This document shows, in pieces, positions 42,286-51,288 of a stretch of 64,000 bases of DNA. The notes under the pieces were generated by a model that made no database searches, was not told the origin of the DNA, and worked only from the letters and a program-made list of their open reading frames with translations. The stretch comes from Chitinophagaceae bacterium (GTDB lineage Bacteria; Bacteroidota; Bacteroidia; Chitinophagales; Chitinophagaceae). Within the stretch, counting starts at the first letter, position 1, and the number at the start of each line of letters is the position of its first letter. The translations under genes and the position numbers were made by a program. Location of the stretch: positions 62,001 through 126,000 of the forward strand of contig JADKJV010000010.1 of assembly GCA_016720825.1 (NCBI GenBank), read 5' to 3'.

Positions 42286-44002
42286 ATGTATTTCAATATC
42301 CTTTTTTTGCATGCTGTTTTCAAATACCGCCTATACGCAAGCTGAAACATTTGACATTGCAACCTATACACCCCCGAAAAATTTCACCAAAGTGGTAAAT
42401 ACCGGTGTGGTGAATTATACAAATATCAATAAGACAACAGGCGGTTTCTGTGTTATTGCCATGTTTGCCAGCAAAAAAAGTACAGGGGATGCCCAAAGGG
42501 ATTTCAGTAACGACTGGGAGGAACTGGTTGTAAAACCATTCCAGGCTGAAGCAAACCCTAAAACCGAAACACAAACAACAGCCGAAGGATGGGAAGTGGT
42601 AACTGCAGCCGCTGCCGTAAAAGCGGATGGAGTAAGTATGTATATTATGCTAACGGTGGCAAGCGGTTTTGGGAAAACGATGAGTTTCAGGACTTCCTTG
42701 AACGATGAAGCTTATACACCACAGATAGATGCGCTGTTTGCAAATATTAAACTGGATAAAATGGGGACCGTTAAAAATATCCCGGCTGTTATACCGGCAA
42801 GCGGGAACTCGGGTAAATTCCGGCTTATGACTTACAGCGCGCCTTCCGGATGGAAAGAACAATTATTCAGTGATGGCGTGGTGCTTAAACCTGCAAACCT
42901 GCCTGCGGGTGAACATTTATCCATTCAAATTATGGAGCCCATGTCATTCCCGGGCAACCTGGATCAGGCGCTCAATCAAAGTTATGATGAAGCAGCTGCC
43001 ATGTACAAATCCACCAAAATGCATGCTGCCGGAGGCGCTTCCTATGAGAAAAAAGAAGCGAGGAAATCATTCCGCGGATGGGATTATATCCGTTGCTCCG
43101 GTGGGATCCAGATTTCAAACGGATCACCTTACCCGGAAGAATTCGGTCTTGATCTTTTTGTAATAATGATCAATAACCGTATAGAAAGAGTAGCTACTCT
43201 AAAATCCAGGAAGAACTGTAATGGCTCCATGTCAAGATATTATCCGGATGAAAGACCGGGTTATAATAATGCTATTGAACAGTTTTTGTTTTCCATTCAA
43301 TTCACTGACCAGCAGGTTCCGGCTTTACAGCCCGGTACTATACATGGCGATGGCATTACAGGTGTGTGGGAAGGTATTTCACTGACTGCCGGCACTGTTT
43401 CCAGCTCCAACCAGCTCGGGTTGCGATACAGTACTTATACACCCATTTTCTTCAATAATGGACAGGCCTATTTTGGTACTAAATTCTCCGCAGAAGGGCT
43501 GGATGGATTTAACAGCAGGATCAGGGCTGAAAACGTCAGGCGGGATTGGGGAACATACACATTCAGTAATGGCAGGGGCGTTTTAAAAATGCCATACGGG
43601 GACCTGCCCATGCGTATGGAAAACAACAAGTTTATTATTACAGCAAATAATACTGATCACGCTTTTCACCAGTTAATGTCAGTGGATGGTGCAAGGTTTA
43701 ACGGCACGTATGTTATGAACGAAGCTTACGGTGTAATTCCTGTAATCACTTTTACCCAGGATGGTCGTTTTACAGATAATGGAGCCATCAAAGCATTATA
43801 CCATACAATTACTGATTGTACCGATCCGCAGTTTTTACCAGGATCCGGGAATTATGAAGTGAAAAACTATTCAGTCATATTCAGTTTCAGCGACGGCAGG
43901 AAAATAAAAGTGGCATTTATGGGCACCGGTTATAGCAAAAACTATCAAAGCCCGACAGCAATGAGAATGGGATTTAACGAAGATGAATTAAGGAAGCAGT
44001 AA
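42269..44002 (+). CDS. Secreted family X protein, copy 1
   Basis: 577 residues with signal peptide (MKKLTECISISFFCMLFSNTAYTQ). An N-terminal domain begins FDIATYTPPKNFTKV and holds FCVIAMFASKKSTG, RDFSNDWEELVVKPFQ. A second, similar domain starts at about residue 185 (FRLMTYSAPSGWKEQ). A beta-rich C-terminal part (from about 365, ITGVWEGISL, then GTYTFSNGRGVLKMPYG) looks lipocalin-like. The protein at 59125-60443 is a paralogue: CKPPAGYTLKEKQ aligns with TPPKNF, RDWESFASKPYQ with NDWEELVVKPFQ and VTGTWKG with ITGVWEG. I do not know the family. It is the third gene of the cluster. Confidence 0.8.
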   Translation: MKKLTECISISFFCMLFSNTAYTQAETFDIATYTPPKNFTKVVNTGVVNYTNINKTTGGFCVIAMFASKKSTGDAQRDFSNDWEELVVKPFQAEANPKTETQTTAEGWEVVTAAAAVKADGVSMYIMLTVASGFGKTMSFRTSLNDEAYTPQIDALFANIKLDKMGTVKNIPAVIPASGNSGKFRLMTYSAPSGWKEQLFSDGVVLKPANLPAGEHLSIQIMEPMSFPGNLDQALNQSYDEAAAMYKSTKMHAAGGASYEKKEARKSFRGWDYIRCSGGIQISNGSPYPEEFGLDLFVIMINNRIERVATLKSRKNCNGSMSRYYPDERPGYNNAIEQFLFSIQFTDQQVPALQPGTIHGDGITGVWEGISLTAGTVSSSNQLGLRYSTYTPIFFNNGQAYFGTKFSAEGLDGFNSRIRAENVRRDWGTYTFSNGRGVLKMPYGDLPMRMENNKFIITANNTDHAFHQLMSVDGARFNGTYVMNEAYGVIPVITFTQDGRFTDNGAIKALYHTITDCTDPQFLPGSGNYEVKNYSVIFSFSDGRKIKVAFMGTGYSKNYQSPTAMRMGFNEDELRKQ

Positions 44003-44024
44003 CACTTAAAAAGCCTGAAGCACA

Positions 44025-45320
44025 TTACCGCAAATCTGCCGCATTCACCCGCGTGGGCGTGGCTTGACCGGATATAATCGTTTTGGCACTGATGGCCACC
44101 GAACGGATAATCCTGGCCATGTTTTCTGTATCCAGCGTACTTACTTCATCACTCATTTTATGGTAATTCGGTTCCGAATCCATTTTGGAAGTGGAGATGG
44201 TATGTGCCGGTACCCCTAGCCTGGCCAGGGTGGCATTATCAGAACGGTAAAATAAATTCTGCTGCGGATACGGATCGGGATGGAATGTAAAACCGCTGCC
44301 TTCAAGATTTGACTGCAGGATCTCCCCCATGTTTGTTTTTTCATATCCCGTGATATATGCTGCGTCCTTTCCCCATTTACTTTCAGTGCCGATCATTTCA
44401 ATATTGAACATGGCCATCACTTTACCGGCATCCATCTGGCGTGAGAAATACTGCGAGCCATACCCGCCGGATTCTTCTGCAGTAAACGTCACGAACACCA
44501 ATGTCCTTTCATTATTATGCAAAGCCGCAAAATATTTCGCCAGCATAATCACTGCCGTTGTTCCTGCTGCATCATCATTGGCTCCGTTGAAAATAGAATC
44601 TGTTCCGTTCACCTTGCCCACACCGAGGTGATCATAATGCCCGGAGAAAACCACATACTCTTCTTTTTTACTTTTACCGGGAAGGATACCGATTACGTTA
44701 CGCAGCCGCATAGACACAATATCATGCACTGCATCCACTGTAAACTTTGCCGGGAAACCTTCACCCAGCCTGAACACCACTGAACCGGTTGAACTGAACA
44801 TCTGCCGTTTCAGGTTACTGAGCCTGCTGAAATTTTTGGTGAAAGAGGTATCCACATTCACGAAATAATTTTTTCCGCTCCGCACCAGCTTCTGTGCTTC
44901 CTGAAAAAGATTTTGACCGGCCTTGATGTCCGCCTTTTCAAATCCGGACGCTTCGGTAAAATGCACCTTGGCTGTACAGGTTACCACCACCCAGGCCGTG
45001 GCACTGGCAGCCTGTCCGTTCTCCGTCACATCCATACTTACCTGTTTGGGACTCACAATCGAAAAATCCTGTTTGTAATCCGCCGCACCTTTCCAGGTTT
45101 TTAATCCGGCAGCCTTGAATTCAGATTCAATAAATGCAGCAGCCCGGTCAATATCGGGCGTGTACACTTTACGGCCACGCATATCATCAGCCGCGAGTAC
45201 GGAAACGATCCTTTCTGTTTCGGCCTGGCTGATGATTTTATCAATGGACTGGCCCTTACCTGTAAATGAAATGAATAAGAACAGGAATGCAGGTAAATGT
45301 TTCAATGCGCTTTTTTTCAT
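44025..45320 (-). CDS. Secreted M28-family metallopeptidase
   Basis: 431 residues from ATG 45320 (MKKSALKHLPAFLFLFISFTGKGQ is a signal peptide; a longer frame adds 32 charged residues and is rejected). A zinc aminopeptidase-like enzyme of the M28 family. The di-zinc ligands are in SGHYDHLG, NGANDDAAGT, TAEESGGYGS, MFNIEMIG and NYHKMSD. A PA-like inserted region precedes the catalytic domain. Acts outside the cytoplasm; natural substrates unknown. Convergent with the family X gene and divergent from the papain-like gene. Confidence 0.9.
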   Translation of the reverse strand: MKKSALKHLPAFLFLFISFTGKGQSIDKIISQAETERIVSVLAADDMRGRKVYTPDIDRAAAFIESEFKAAGLKTWKGAADYKQDFSIVSPKQVSMDVTENGQAASATAWVVVTCTAKVHFTEASGFEKADIKAGQNLFQEAQKLVRSGKNYFVNVDTSFTKNFSRLSNLKRQMFSSTGSVVFRLGEGFPAKFTVDAVHDIVSMRLRNVIGILPGKSKKEEYVVFSGHYDHLGVGKVNGTDSIFNGANDDAAGTTAVIMLAKYFAALHNNERTLVFVTFTAEESGGYGSQYFSRQMDAGKVMAMFNIEMIGTESKWGKDAAYITGYEKTNMGEILQSNLEGSGFTFHPDPYPQQNLFYRSDNATLARLGVPAHTISTSKMDSEPNYHKMSDEVSTLDTENMARIIRSVAISAKTIISGQATPTRVNAADLR

Positions 45321-45642
45321 GGCAATAAAAATATTGATATCCTGCCGGTTTTCAGTGCCGTTTAAATAATTCCGCAGGCAACTCCTCCCGGCCCTCCGGT
45401 TCCGGGCACCCGGCATCCCGACTTTTAATAGGAAATTCTCAAAAATCAGAGTAAATTGTTTGCAGTGTTTTCAAAGGCCTGATGACGGAACAATCATTTT
45501 CCTGCCCTGACTGAACAATCATTCATTAAAACCTGAATACGACCTGGTTTACCGGGCATGTATGCCATTGCCGGGTTGGTATTGAACAAGCCGGAAGGCC
45601 GGGAATGGAAACACTTATTTAACTGAAACAAAAACCCGCGAC
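45321..45642. promoter_or_regulatory. Divergent control region with an 11-base direct repeat
   Basis: 322 bases between the M28 and papain-like genes. GAACAATCATT occurs twice in the same orientation (45488-45498 and 45513-45523), 25 bases apart, which could be an operator or activator site. I see no clear TAnnTTTG on either strand. Confidence 0.4.
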
Positions 45643-47067
45643 TTGAAACTGCTGCAAATCCTGACTGCCTGTATTCTTTTAACTGCTCCGGTTGCAGCAC
45701 AGCATCCGCGGGGTGACAATACCAGTCCGGCTGATTTTGCCATGATATTAAAGGCAGCCGATATGCCTACCCGCGACCTCAACGACATTCCCACATCCTG
45801 GTCACTTAAAAAATTTGCCCCGCCCCCCGGAAACCAGGGTCGTTTCAATACCTGCACGGGATGGAGCACAGCGTATGCAGCAAGAACGATCAGTTATGCC
45901 ATACAGCGGAAGCTGGATAATGACAGCAGCCGGCTATTTATTTTTTCACCGGAGTTTATTTATAATAATATCAAACCAGAAGGCGACACGTCCTGCCTGA
46001 TGGGCTCGCGGGTAAACGATGCCATGAAACTGATGGCCATGCGGGGCGCCATGTTGTATGACCCTGCACAGCAATCATGCAACACAGTGGTGAAACCGGA
46101 AGATGAAAAAGACAGGGCCTTTCCGTACCGGATAAAAGATTTCCTGTCACTCACGGCCGGGTATTCTTCCATTAAGACTTCCGAAATCCAGAAGATCAAG
46201 AAAAGCATTTCGCAGAACAAACCGGTTGTAATCAGTTTGAAAACCTACCCCTCATTTGATACTGTCAGTACCGGTTTCTGGAATCCCGTTCCCGGCGAAC
46301 CTGAACTGGGTGCCCATGCCATGTGTATTGTGGGTTATGATGACCAGGTAGCCGGCGGTGCTTTTGAAGTTTTGAACAGCTGGGGTACTGCATGGGGCGA
46401 TAAAGGTTATTGGTGGATTACGTATAATCAGCTGGTGACATACGGGAATTTTGCGGTGGAGGTAATGGACCGGGAAACAGATAAGCTGGAAATCTCCGGG
46501 AGTATGTCGTTCATCAGTGTACAGGGAAGAAGCATGCTGGTAAACCGGACAAAAATAAATACAGCTGATGTTACCGTGTCGAACGACAAAAGGGCTGATT
46601 ACAGTTACTACCGGTTAACAGATACATTGAAAAGCCGGGGCCGGTTCAAAATGAAATTCAGCACCAATTCACCTTCGTATGTATATGTGTTTGCAAAGGA
46701 CCAGGCAGGTGTGGTGTCGAGGCTCTTTCCGGCAGATTCAACGATCAGTGCGGCGATTAACTCAAAATATGCCACTTATTATTTCCCGACTGATTCCACA
46801 CATGCTGTTCTGGATGCCGCTACGGTACCCGGAATGAATAAAGAAATTTTTTGTGTTTTATACAGTAAATCGCCGGTTGATTTTGAAGAACTGATCCGTG
46901 CGTCAGGCAAACCGGGTCATTCAGTCTATAAAGTAGTCAAAGAATTACTGGGCAACAGGCTGCTGGAGATGAAGAAAATAAATTTCGAGGATGAGCAGAT
47001 TTTGTTCAGGGCGCCGGCGGATCCCGAATCGGTTGTTTGCTTTTTTGTACAGATGGACCACTATTAA
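45643..47067 (+). CDS. Secreted papain-like (C1) cysteine protease with DUF4384-like tail
   Basis: 474 residues, apparently from TTG at 45643; no in-frame ATG lies upstream. Signal peptide: KLLQILTACILLTAPVAAQ. The C1 fold is clear: oxyanion Gln and catalytic Cys71 in NQGRFNTCTGWSTAYA, His225 in LGAHAMCIVGYDD, and Asn245 in EVLNSWGTAWGDKGYWWI. The C-terminal portion (about 310-420, YVYVFAKDQAGVVSRLFPADS, then EIFCVLYSKSPV) matches the DUF4384 pattern, often attached to caspase-like proteins. The next gene, a TPR-caspase, begins 18 bases after the stop, so the two are probably co-transcribed. Confidence 0.9.
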   Translation: MKLLQILTACILLTAPVAAQHPRGDNTSPADFAMILKAADMPTRDLNDIPTSWSLKKFAPPPGNQGRFNTCTGWSTAYAARTISYAIQRKLDNDSSRLFIFSPEFIYNNIKPEGDTSCLMGSRVNDAMKLMAMRGAMLYDPAQQSCNTVVKPEDEKDRAFPYRIKDFLSLTAGYSSIKTSEIQKIKKSISQNKPVVISLKTYPSFDTVSTGFWNPVPGEPELGAHAMCIVGYDDQVAGGAFEVLNSWGTAWGDKGYWWITYNQLVTYGNFAVEVMDRETDKLEISGSMSFISVQGRSMLVNRTKINTADVTVSNDKRADYSYYRLTDTLKSRGRFKMKFSTNSPSYVYVFAKDQAGVVSRLFPADSTISAAINSKYATYYFPTDSTHAVLDAATVPGMNKEIFCVLYSKSPVDFEELIRASGKPGHSVYKVVKELLGNRLLEMKKINFEDEQILFRAPADPESVVCFFVQMDHY

Positions 47068-47085
47068 CCAACTATAACTGCGGAT

Positions 47086-49270
47086 ATGAAACCCATTCCT
47101 TTTATTACCAGATGTGTTTGTCTCGCATTACTGCTGCTGTCGTTTACAGATGTTTATTCCCAGAAAGTGACGGACCTGATAGCCGCCGGTGATAAATTGT
47201 ATACAGCGAAAAAATACAGGGAAGCGATTGACCAGTACACAAAAGCGCTGAAGCTGGATCCGCAATCCGGCGAAGCCGGCCGTTCTGGATTCGGCCGTGT
47301 CAGATTTCACCAATGCGATAAAACTTGAAAAAGACCCGGTTTCCATTTTCAGTCTTCATATATACAAGGCCAATGCCCTGCTATTAAAAGGTGCGGTTGA
47401 TCCCACAATCAGTGAATATGAAACAGCAATCGGCCTGGCACCTTCCGACTCGCTGAAATCTTCCGCTTATTCCTTACGGGCAGGTTATTTCACGAAATTA
47501 AAAAGATATGAAGACGCAGTGCGCGATTATACTTCCGCAATACAGCTGGTGAAGAATAAAGCTGTTTTGTACAACCTCCGTGCCCAGGTGAATTTTTACA
47601 ATAAACAGCTGGAAGCAGCCATCAGTGATATCAGCAATGCTATTATATCCGATCCCAAAAACGCTAATTTTTACAACACCCGCGGTGTTATTTACAACAG
47701 TATGGGTAATTATGAAGCGGCGGTGCATGATTTCATGCACAACCTGATCGTAAATGCAGACAGGAGCAAAGCTTTTTACAATATCATTTCACCGCTTGCC
47801 CGCATGCAGCGGTTTAATGATGCCGCATTTTTTTACTCCCTCAATAAGGCCAATGAGCCCTATTCTTTTATCAATGATAAGCAATACAGGCACTATAAAT
47901 ATTTTATCAAAGCCGTGTTGCAGGTGGCAGATAACAGGTTACCGGAAGCTTTGAAACTGCTGGACACTGCTTCCCAGGTGTACGGCTCAGGCCCAAAGGA
48001 AGAATCCCGCAGGGGTTATATGGATATCCTGTACCTGCGCGGGTTTATCCAGGAAAAACTGAAGAACTATGACGATGCCCGTGTCAACTACGAACAGTCA
48101 CTCAGTATTGACCCGCTGCAACCCGATGTGGCCGCGGCGCTCCGGGGACTGGCCGCTGAAGAAGTGGTGTTCCGCACGATGGACCACACGCCCCCGATGA
48201 TCCGGATTGATTATACCACCCCGCCGGTGGATACGGCTGACCAACGAAGTTTCGGCATTGAAAAAGATGAACGGAAAATGAAAGTGATGGGTTCAGCCAA
48301 AGATGAATCCGGAATCAAATCCGTTACCATCAACGGACAGCCCGTGAATCTACTGGAAGAAGATGGCGGATTCATGGCATCCATTCCCATGAAATCGGGA
48401 AGCAACCTGCTGAAAATCGTAGCTACCGACAAACAGGATAACACAGACTCACTTACCTGGAACAGCGATCCTGCTGAACGTAAAGCGGAACAATCAGCCG
48501 CCCCTGAAGCCAAAGGGAAATATTATGCCATCCTGATTGCAGAGGAAGATTACAACGATACAACCATCGCGAGACTGCAATACCCGGTCAGGGATGCCCG
48601 CCAGTTGCGCAACACCCTCACCACCCGATATACTTTTGACCCGCAGCGTGTAGACACATTGTTTAACCGCAGCAGGGAAGATATTGTTGAAACCATCATT
48701 GCGCGTTGTAAATCCCTGGGCAGTAACGATAACCTGCTTATTTTTTATGCCGGACATGGTGATACCACCCACAATAAAGTAGACAGTGTGGAAGGATACC
48801 TTGTTCCCGTCACAGCGAAGAAAGGAAAGACTTCCTATTACATCTCCCCGGAAAATATTTACAAAGCACTCGACAATTCACATGGCAAGCATATCCTGGT
48901 TATCCTTGATGCCTGTTACAGCGGCACCTTTACCCGTAATGCCAAAGATTCTGTGGTGAGCGGTGGTGTGGAGGTGCAGCAAAAAATTGTAAGCCGGAAA
49001 ATCATGACCAGCGGCAGCGTGGAAGCCGTGCCTGACAAAAGCAGGTTCATCCGGTACCTGACCGATATCCAGGAAGAGAATAAATTACCGGTACTGAGCA
49101 CCAAAGACATCTGGAATTTTGTATCCACCGGCGTTTCTGTTTCAAAAACAACCAATCCGCAGTATGTTGCTTTCAAGGACCTGGGTGACCGGGGAGGTAC
49201 TTTTGTTTTTGAACTCCGTAAACAGAATAACCCTCCCGGTTTACCAGAAGGGTTATCATTTATTTTATAA
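47086..49270 (+). CDS. Secreted TPR-caspase-like protein, frame broken near its N-terminus
   Basis: Signal peptide (MKPIPFITRCVCLALLLLSFTDVYSQ), TPR units (from about residue 30 to 320 of the joined protein), an Ig-like domain (KVMGSAKDESGIKSVTINGQPV) and a C-terminal C14 caspase-like domain with catalytic His in FYAGHGDT (codon 48755) and Cys in LDACYSG (codon 48914). The frame changes between about 47270 and 47300, inside the second TPR: the first frame ends at 47328 and the second is open from 47297. The first repeat reads LKLDPQSGEAG, and TPR spacing suggests that about 13 residues are missing there in addition to the shift, so a small deletion is possible. Active-site residues are intact. 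Co-transcribed with the papain-like gene. Confidence 0.85.
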
Positions 49271-49281
49271 AGAGGAAAGTT

Positions 49282-50010
49282 CTACAGGCTCATCATTTCC
49301 TTGAACTTAACTGTTTGCCTGCGGCTTACTTCAATTTTTTCACCGCCTTTTAATTCAAGCAGCAGGCCGCCGTTGAAGTAAGGTTCTATCTTATCAATCA
49401 TGCGGAGATTCACAATATGCTTGCGGTTGGCGCGGAAAAATGTTTTCTCATCCAGCCTTTCTTCCAGCGCATTCAGTGATTTTAAGATGAGGGGTTTGTT
49501 GGTGCCAAAAAACACTTTGGCATAATTGCCCACACTTTCAAACAAACGGATATCACTCAGTTTTACAAACCAGCAGCGTTCTCCGTCTTTTACAAATACC
49601 TGGTCGCTTTCTGTGAGTATGCTGTTGTTGAAATTTTCCGCTTCTGTTTTTGGCTCCCGTGTTTCAGATAACTGGAGTTTCTGGATTGCATCAGCCAGGC
49701 GTTTGGGTTCTACCGGTTTCAGGAGGTAGTCAAGCGCATTTACTTCAAAAGCCTTCAGTGCAAATTCATCATAGGCTGTGGTGAAAATAACCTGCGGGGT
49801 TCTTTCCAGTTCTGCCAGCATGTCGAAACCGGTTTTACCCGGCATCTGTATGTCGAGGAACACCAGGTCGGGTTGCTGGCTTTCAATTTTCTGGATGCCT
49901 TCCTCTGCATTGGCGGCCTCGTCAATGATTTCCACTTCAGGGAATTCCTGCAATAATTTTTTCAGTTCTGCACGGGCCAGTCTTTCGTCATCAATAATAA
50001 TTGCTTTCAT
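49282..50010 (-). CDS. LytTR-family response regulator
   Basis: 242 residues. Receiver domain with Asp7-Asp8, phospho-acceptor Asp53 (LVFLDIQMPG) and Lys near 103 (YLLKPVEPKR), followed by a LytTR DNA-binding domain (about 135-240, VFVKDGERCWFVKLSDIRLFES, then TFFRANRKHIVNL). It pairs with the LytS-type kinase directly upstream, with 2 bases between. Such pairs control cell-envelope and surface-protein genes in many bacteria. The target is not evident. Convergent with the TPR-caspase gene. Confidence 0.95.
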   Translation of the reverse strand: MKAIIIDDERLARAELKKLLQEFPEVEIIDEAANAEEGIQKIESQQPDLVFLDIQMPGKTGFDMLAELERTPQVIFTTAYDEFALKAFEVNALDYLLKPVEPKRLADAIQKLQLSETREPKTEAENFNNSILTESDQVFVKDGERCWFVKLSDIRLFESVGNYAKVFFGTNKPLILKSLNALEERLDEKTFFRANRKHIVNLRMIDKIEPYFNGGLLLELKGGEKIEVSRRQTVKFKEMMSL

Positions 50011-50012
50011 AC

Positions 50013-51095
50013 TTAAGGTTTAATGGGCTGTACCGGCAGTTGCACTCTTGCTTCCACCAGGTTTGGCGTGAGTTGTTTTATTTCAAAGCTGGCTTTCTCG
50101 CCATATAATAAACTTAACCGGTTGCTGGTGCTGGAAAGCCCGAAACCCTCACTGTTTTTAAACCCGTTGAGGTAACCGGTATTCTGCACAACCAGTTCAT
50201 GATAATTATCCTTGAAATCTGAAATCACTTTTACCACCCCACCGCTGATCTGCTGGCTGATGCCATGCTTAATGGCATTCTCCACTAACGTCTGCAGCAT
50301 CATCGGCGGCACGGGCTGGTCGAGCGTATCCTCATCCACATCATATTCAATCCTGAGCCTGTCTTCAAACCGCATATTCTCCAGGGCCAGGTAGTCTTTT
50401 ACAATATTGAGTTCTTTCTCCAGCGGTACCGTTTCCACTTTATCAGCCTGCATGCTGCTGCGCAGGATATTGCTCAGCTCTGTAACAGCTGCACGCGCGC
50501 GTTGCGGGTTTTCGTCCACCAGGGCACGGATACTGTTGAGTGAATTAAAAATGAAATGGGGATTGATATGCGCTTTGATCGTTTGCAGTTCGAGTTCCTT
50601 AACCAGTGATTCAAGCCGCAGTGTATCCAGCTGCTGTTTCCGGCTTTTGGTTACGTAGTGGTACATGAAGTATATCAGGCTCCAGATAAAATACAGGATG
50701 AAATAAGAAAAACCACTGCTCAGGATCAGCAGGATTTTATTGACAAAAAAACTAACCCCGGGGCGGTCGAGGATGCCCTGTTCCTCCGAGCGCAGCAGGT
50801 TCAGCTTGCTGATGATTTCCACATTTACAAAAGACGTAAAGATGGCCAGTGAAAATGTAAGCACCAGGAACTGGAATACCTGCTTGTTGAGGCTTTTTTG
50901 CAGGATGCCGACACGGGTAATTATCTCCCGCATCAGGTGCGAACAAAGGATACCCAGGGCCAGGAATATACCCAACCTCCAGAAAAAATTTTGGTTCAGC
51001 TTATCAAACGAAAAAGCGAAAAAAGTATTGATCAGCGTAAAGCTTCCCCAGCCAATCAGCTGGAAAAGCCAGTATTGTTCTTTTGTATTTCGCAT
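50013..51095 (-). CDS. LytS-type sensor histidine kinase
   Basis: 360 residues from ATG 51095 (MRNTKEQYWLFQLIGW); a longer frame adds 67 unrelated residues. Four membrane segments occupy about residues 8-160 (e.g. FWRLGIFLALGILCSHL, FSYFILYFIWSLIYFMY). A short coiled region leads to the His_kinase motif IKAHINPHFIFNSLNSIRAL (phospho-acceptor His) and a HATPase domain (PPMMLQTLVENAIKHGI, GFGLSSTSNRLSLLYG). Cognate partner of the LytTR regulator. Divergent from dxs. Confidence 0.93.
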   Translation of the reverse strand: MRNTKEQYWLFQLIGWGSFTLINTFFAFSFDKLNQNFFWRLGIFLALGILCSHLMREIITRVGILQKSLNKQVFQFLVLTFSLAIFTSFVNVEIISKLNLLRSEEQGILDRPGVSFFVNKILLILSSGFSYFILYFIWSLIYFMYHYVTKSRKQQLDTLRLESLVKELELQTIKAHINPHFIFNSLNSIRALVDENPQRARAAVTELSNILRSSMQADKVETVPLEKELNIVKDYLALENMRFEDRLRIEYDVDEDTLDQPVPPMMLQTLVENAIKHGISQQISGGVVKVISDFKDNYHELVVQNTGYLNGFKNSEGFGLSSTSNRLSLLYGEKASFEIKQLTPNLVEARVQLPVQPIKP

Positions 51096-51288
51096 CTGTT
51101 TCAAAACTAAGTATTCCCTTTGGGGCGATCTTCTGTAAATATACCAGTGGCAGCGGGTTTTTACAAATGGCCTGAAACCCGGCGTGAATGCCTGTTTTCC
51201 AGAACTTTTCACGAACTTGTTTGTTATCAAATCTTTCACAAAACGGGCTGAACGGAAAATTGTACTTTTACACCCAATAATTAAAGGC

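Noticed and set aside
47086..49270. Caspase-like protein as part of an anti-phage defence system
   Set aside because: It has a signal peptide and a TPR-Ig architecture with no defence genes nearby, so an extracytoplasmic role fits better.
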